Positions 61,791 to 64,000 of a stretch of 64,000 nucleotides of DNA are shown here, one piece after another; the first letter of the stretch is position 1; each line of letters starts with the position of its first letter. The position numbers and the translations under genes are program-made. The notes beneath the pieces are model-generated. The model was given only the letters and a program-made list of their open reading frames with translations. It did no database searches and was not told the origin of the DNA. Source of the stretch: Monarcha castaneiventris obscurior (lineage: Eukaryota; Chordata; Aves; Passeriformes; Monarchidae); contig JAMPIT010000884.1 in NCBI GenBank assembly GCA_026261815.1, forward strand, positions 17,754,210 to 17,818,209, read 5' to 3'.

Positions 61791-64000
61791 CATGTCTTAT
61801 TTATTCCAGGATCTGACCTCTCGCATACATCAACGTTGTTCTCCACCTCAAAGGATGCCAGAAGGTAAAAAGACTGTAACGCACTGCAAGCTGTGCAGTC
61901 CCAGGGGTTTGGCAGGAGATAGCAAGGCTTTCACAACCATGAAAACATTCGGGGAACACTATGAAACAGCACTAAGTAGGCGAGGTCAGCAACAAGCAGG
62001 TACTTGCACACTGGGGTGGACAGGTATGTGTGAAGAGGAGTGAACGTGTGGGGAGCACATCCACACGCCCAGAGAGCACAGGGAGGAACGTGAAGCTGGG
62101 AGATGAGGTGGGTGGACAGCCTCAGAGATGAAGGGATGGCGCCTTTTGCCAGGAGATGTTTTGCAGGGAGGAGCAGAGCGATGCGGGGCTTTGGGTGTGG
62201 AAGGAGGGAGGAGGGGGAAACTGGTGCAACAACATAAAGGAATGAACATGTACTGCAATCACTGACGCACAGGCTGGGGTTATCCAGGTGCTGCCGACTT
62301 CCCCTGGGCAGGGAGCTGGTACAGGAGCTGTAGCTCACACCTGTGATGTGCCAACAAACATACAGTGGTTCTTTGGGACAGTTTTACGTGGAGACAGCAG
62401 CACGTAATAGACACGTACTGCCTCCTGAAGTCTCCCCTGTGGTGCTTTCACTGCACAAGTGCCCCACGCAGACAGGATCCCTGGCTACCACCATACACGT
62501 GGGAAGGCAACAAGAGAAACCCTGTGTCAACAAGGGAGCAACGCTGGAGAGGAAGTGCCTCAAACCAGTTGCTCCTCAGCTGGACAGCAAATGCAGAAGA
62601 CAGCCTGTATCACCCACAATGCTTTAAGATTGCATCCAAGACTGATCTCATGAATCCCAGGCTGTATCTTAACATTAACTGTAATGTTAAAACATCAGGG
62701 TAGAGTGGGATGAAGCCTCCCACACCCTGGCTCCACCCTGGTTCCACAAAGGAAACCACTGCAGCCTGCAAGGCTTTTATGCAGAACAGTAAAGCTGGCA
62801 CTGAAGACGCGCCTCTGGTCTATGAAACAATTCACCAAGCACTGCCAGCGTCCTGTTTAAAAGCAGCAGCACACTGCTTAGCTGCCAAAACCCTCACCTC
62901 ACCCCCACTTCACAGTCCGGCCTCCTCTGGTTCAAAGTGGGGAGGGAAGAGCTGTGACTGGGTGTTCACTCCAGATCAGCTCCATGCAGGCCACCTTGGG
63001 TGAGCGAGTGCATGTAAAACTGCCCTGGCAGTGGAGCTCAGCATCAAATTCCCTGGCCACCTGAAACAACACACAGCGAAGTACAGGTGCTGCAATTCTT
63101 CTGTGGGAAATAACAGTTCTTAACCTGGAACAGACAGGTTTGATTAGATGTGCTCAGCAAACAAAAAGAACACAGGTGCCTTTGGAGCACAGGACACTTA
63201 AAAGATGCTATCATGAGGCTACTTGGCACATAATGCTAAATTAGGTCAGACCTTTATGTTCTTGGGAGATTCAATTGCTAGTTTCTGGACTCTGGGCTGA
63301 TTTGGTAGTGCTTACAGCACACAGAGTCCCTCTACATGTGGAAAATGCCTTTAGAACTTGAGATACACACACCTGCAGGAATAAAATTAGTTATTTCTTT
63401 ACAAAGCTACAGATGCAGACAGTACCATCACATCTATGTTAAATAATAATAGTAATTTTTAAAATCTGGATTACTTACAAAGAAAGGCAAAGAAATGCAC
63501 CCAGGGAATTGTATGGTTTCATTTAAGCCATATAGTGAAATGACAAATCCCAAGCACCCTCAACAGACATAGCTGGTAAGACCTGAAAGCATTAAAGAAA
63601 AATGATCATTACTGTGCCTCCAACTGCACAAAAAGATCTGCCACATTCATAAGAAAAATCACTAAAGCCTCATGCCTCTGCCTTGTCCTGCCAAGGTGGC
63701 CAGGGCTAGACAAGCGTTGTCCTGAGTGTTTGCCACAAGCACAGTGGTGGCTCAAAAGCTTTACTACCCACTAACACCACTTGCTCTGATTCTCTCTCTT
63801 TTATTTTTTTTTTTTTAACCTGTATGGACCTGCTCTGGGAGACTCCCCCTACCAAACACTGCCTGCTTTGAGAATCAGCCCAGTACCAAACTCCTGAGCT
63901 GTCCTCCTTCAGGGGCTTCTACCCTCAGCCAAGCAGTGTATGAAGCTCCACTCTCCCAAAAAACCTTTCCAGTGACTAAAGCCTTAAGCTTCCTTTTCAT
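61791..64000. other. No gene recognised
   Basis: Only short unrelated open frames and a T-rich run near 63800 were seen. No exon compatible with the missing B4GALNT3 first exon (a short basic tail followed by a hydrophobic anchor on the - strand) was found. Confidence 0.45.

Overview
The window looks like bird (avian) nuclear DNA. It has vertebrate spliced genes with consensus GT/AG introns, compact intron sizes, and at least seven fragments of the CR1 LINE family, the dominant interspersed repeat of birds (also common in crocodilians and turtles). No bacterial, plasmid or viral gene arrangement was seen.

Two protein-coding genes are recognisable and they converge. On the + strand, the left part carries the last two coding exons of NINJ2 (ninjurin 2; coding blocks 8706-8937 and 10239-10402). 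A likely 3' untranslated exon starts at 11299 and an AATAAA lies at 11641. The NINJ2 first exon was not identified. A CpG- and GA-rich block at about 1450-2150 is the best candidate for a promoter. On the - strand, B4GALNT3 (beta-1,4-N-acetylgalactosaminyltransferase 3) occupies 39502 down to 17765. Nineteen consecutive coding exons, all with compatible phases, give 1012 codons and a stop. Only the first coding exon (cytoplasmic tail and signal anchor) is missing; it was not found between 39.5 kb and the right end and probably lies beyond it. The tail-to-tail NINJ2/B4GALNT3 order matches the neighbourhood known from mammals, where WNK1 follows NINJ2, which supports orthology.

The stretch 11.66-17.76 kb is the intergenic gap between the converging 3' ends and should contain the B4GALNT3 3' UTR. 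The stretch 39.5-64 kb is interpreted as B4GALNT3 intron 1 or upstream sequence. It has no recognisable gene, but holds five of the CR1 copies (one of them joins the endonuclease region directly to the 3' end), an (ATT)16 microsatellite, and one unexplained 372-codon open stretch. The B4GALNT3 intron between 31.2 and 38.7 kb contains a roughly 1-kb GC-rich minisatellite (22/43-bp units, 34430-35399).

The two proteins do not act in one pathway: NINJ2 is a small two-pass surface protein and B4GALNT3 is a Golgi glycosyltransferase that makes LacdiNAc. No previously undescribed system was found. The points most worth a second look are the minisatellite, the internally deleted CR1, the alternative splice-site pairs in B4GALNT3, the enlarged acidic linker exon, and the NINJ2 3' UTR intron.
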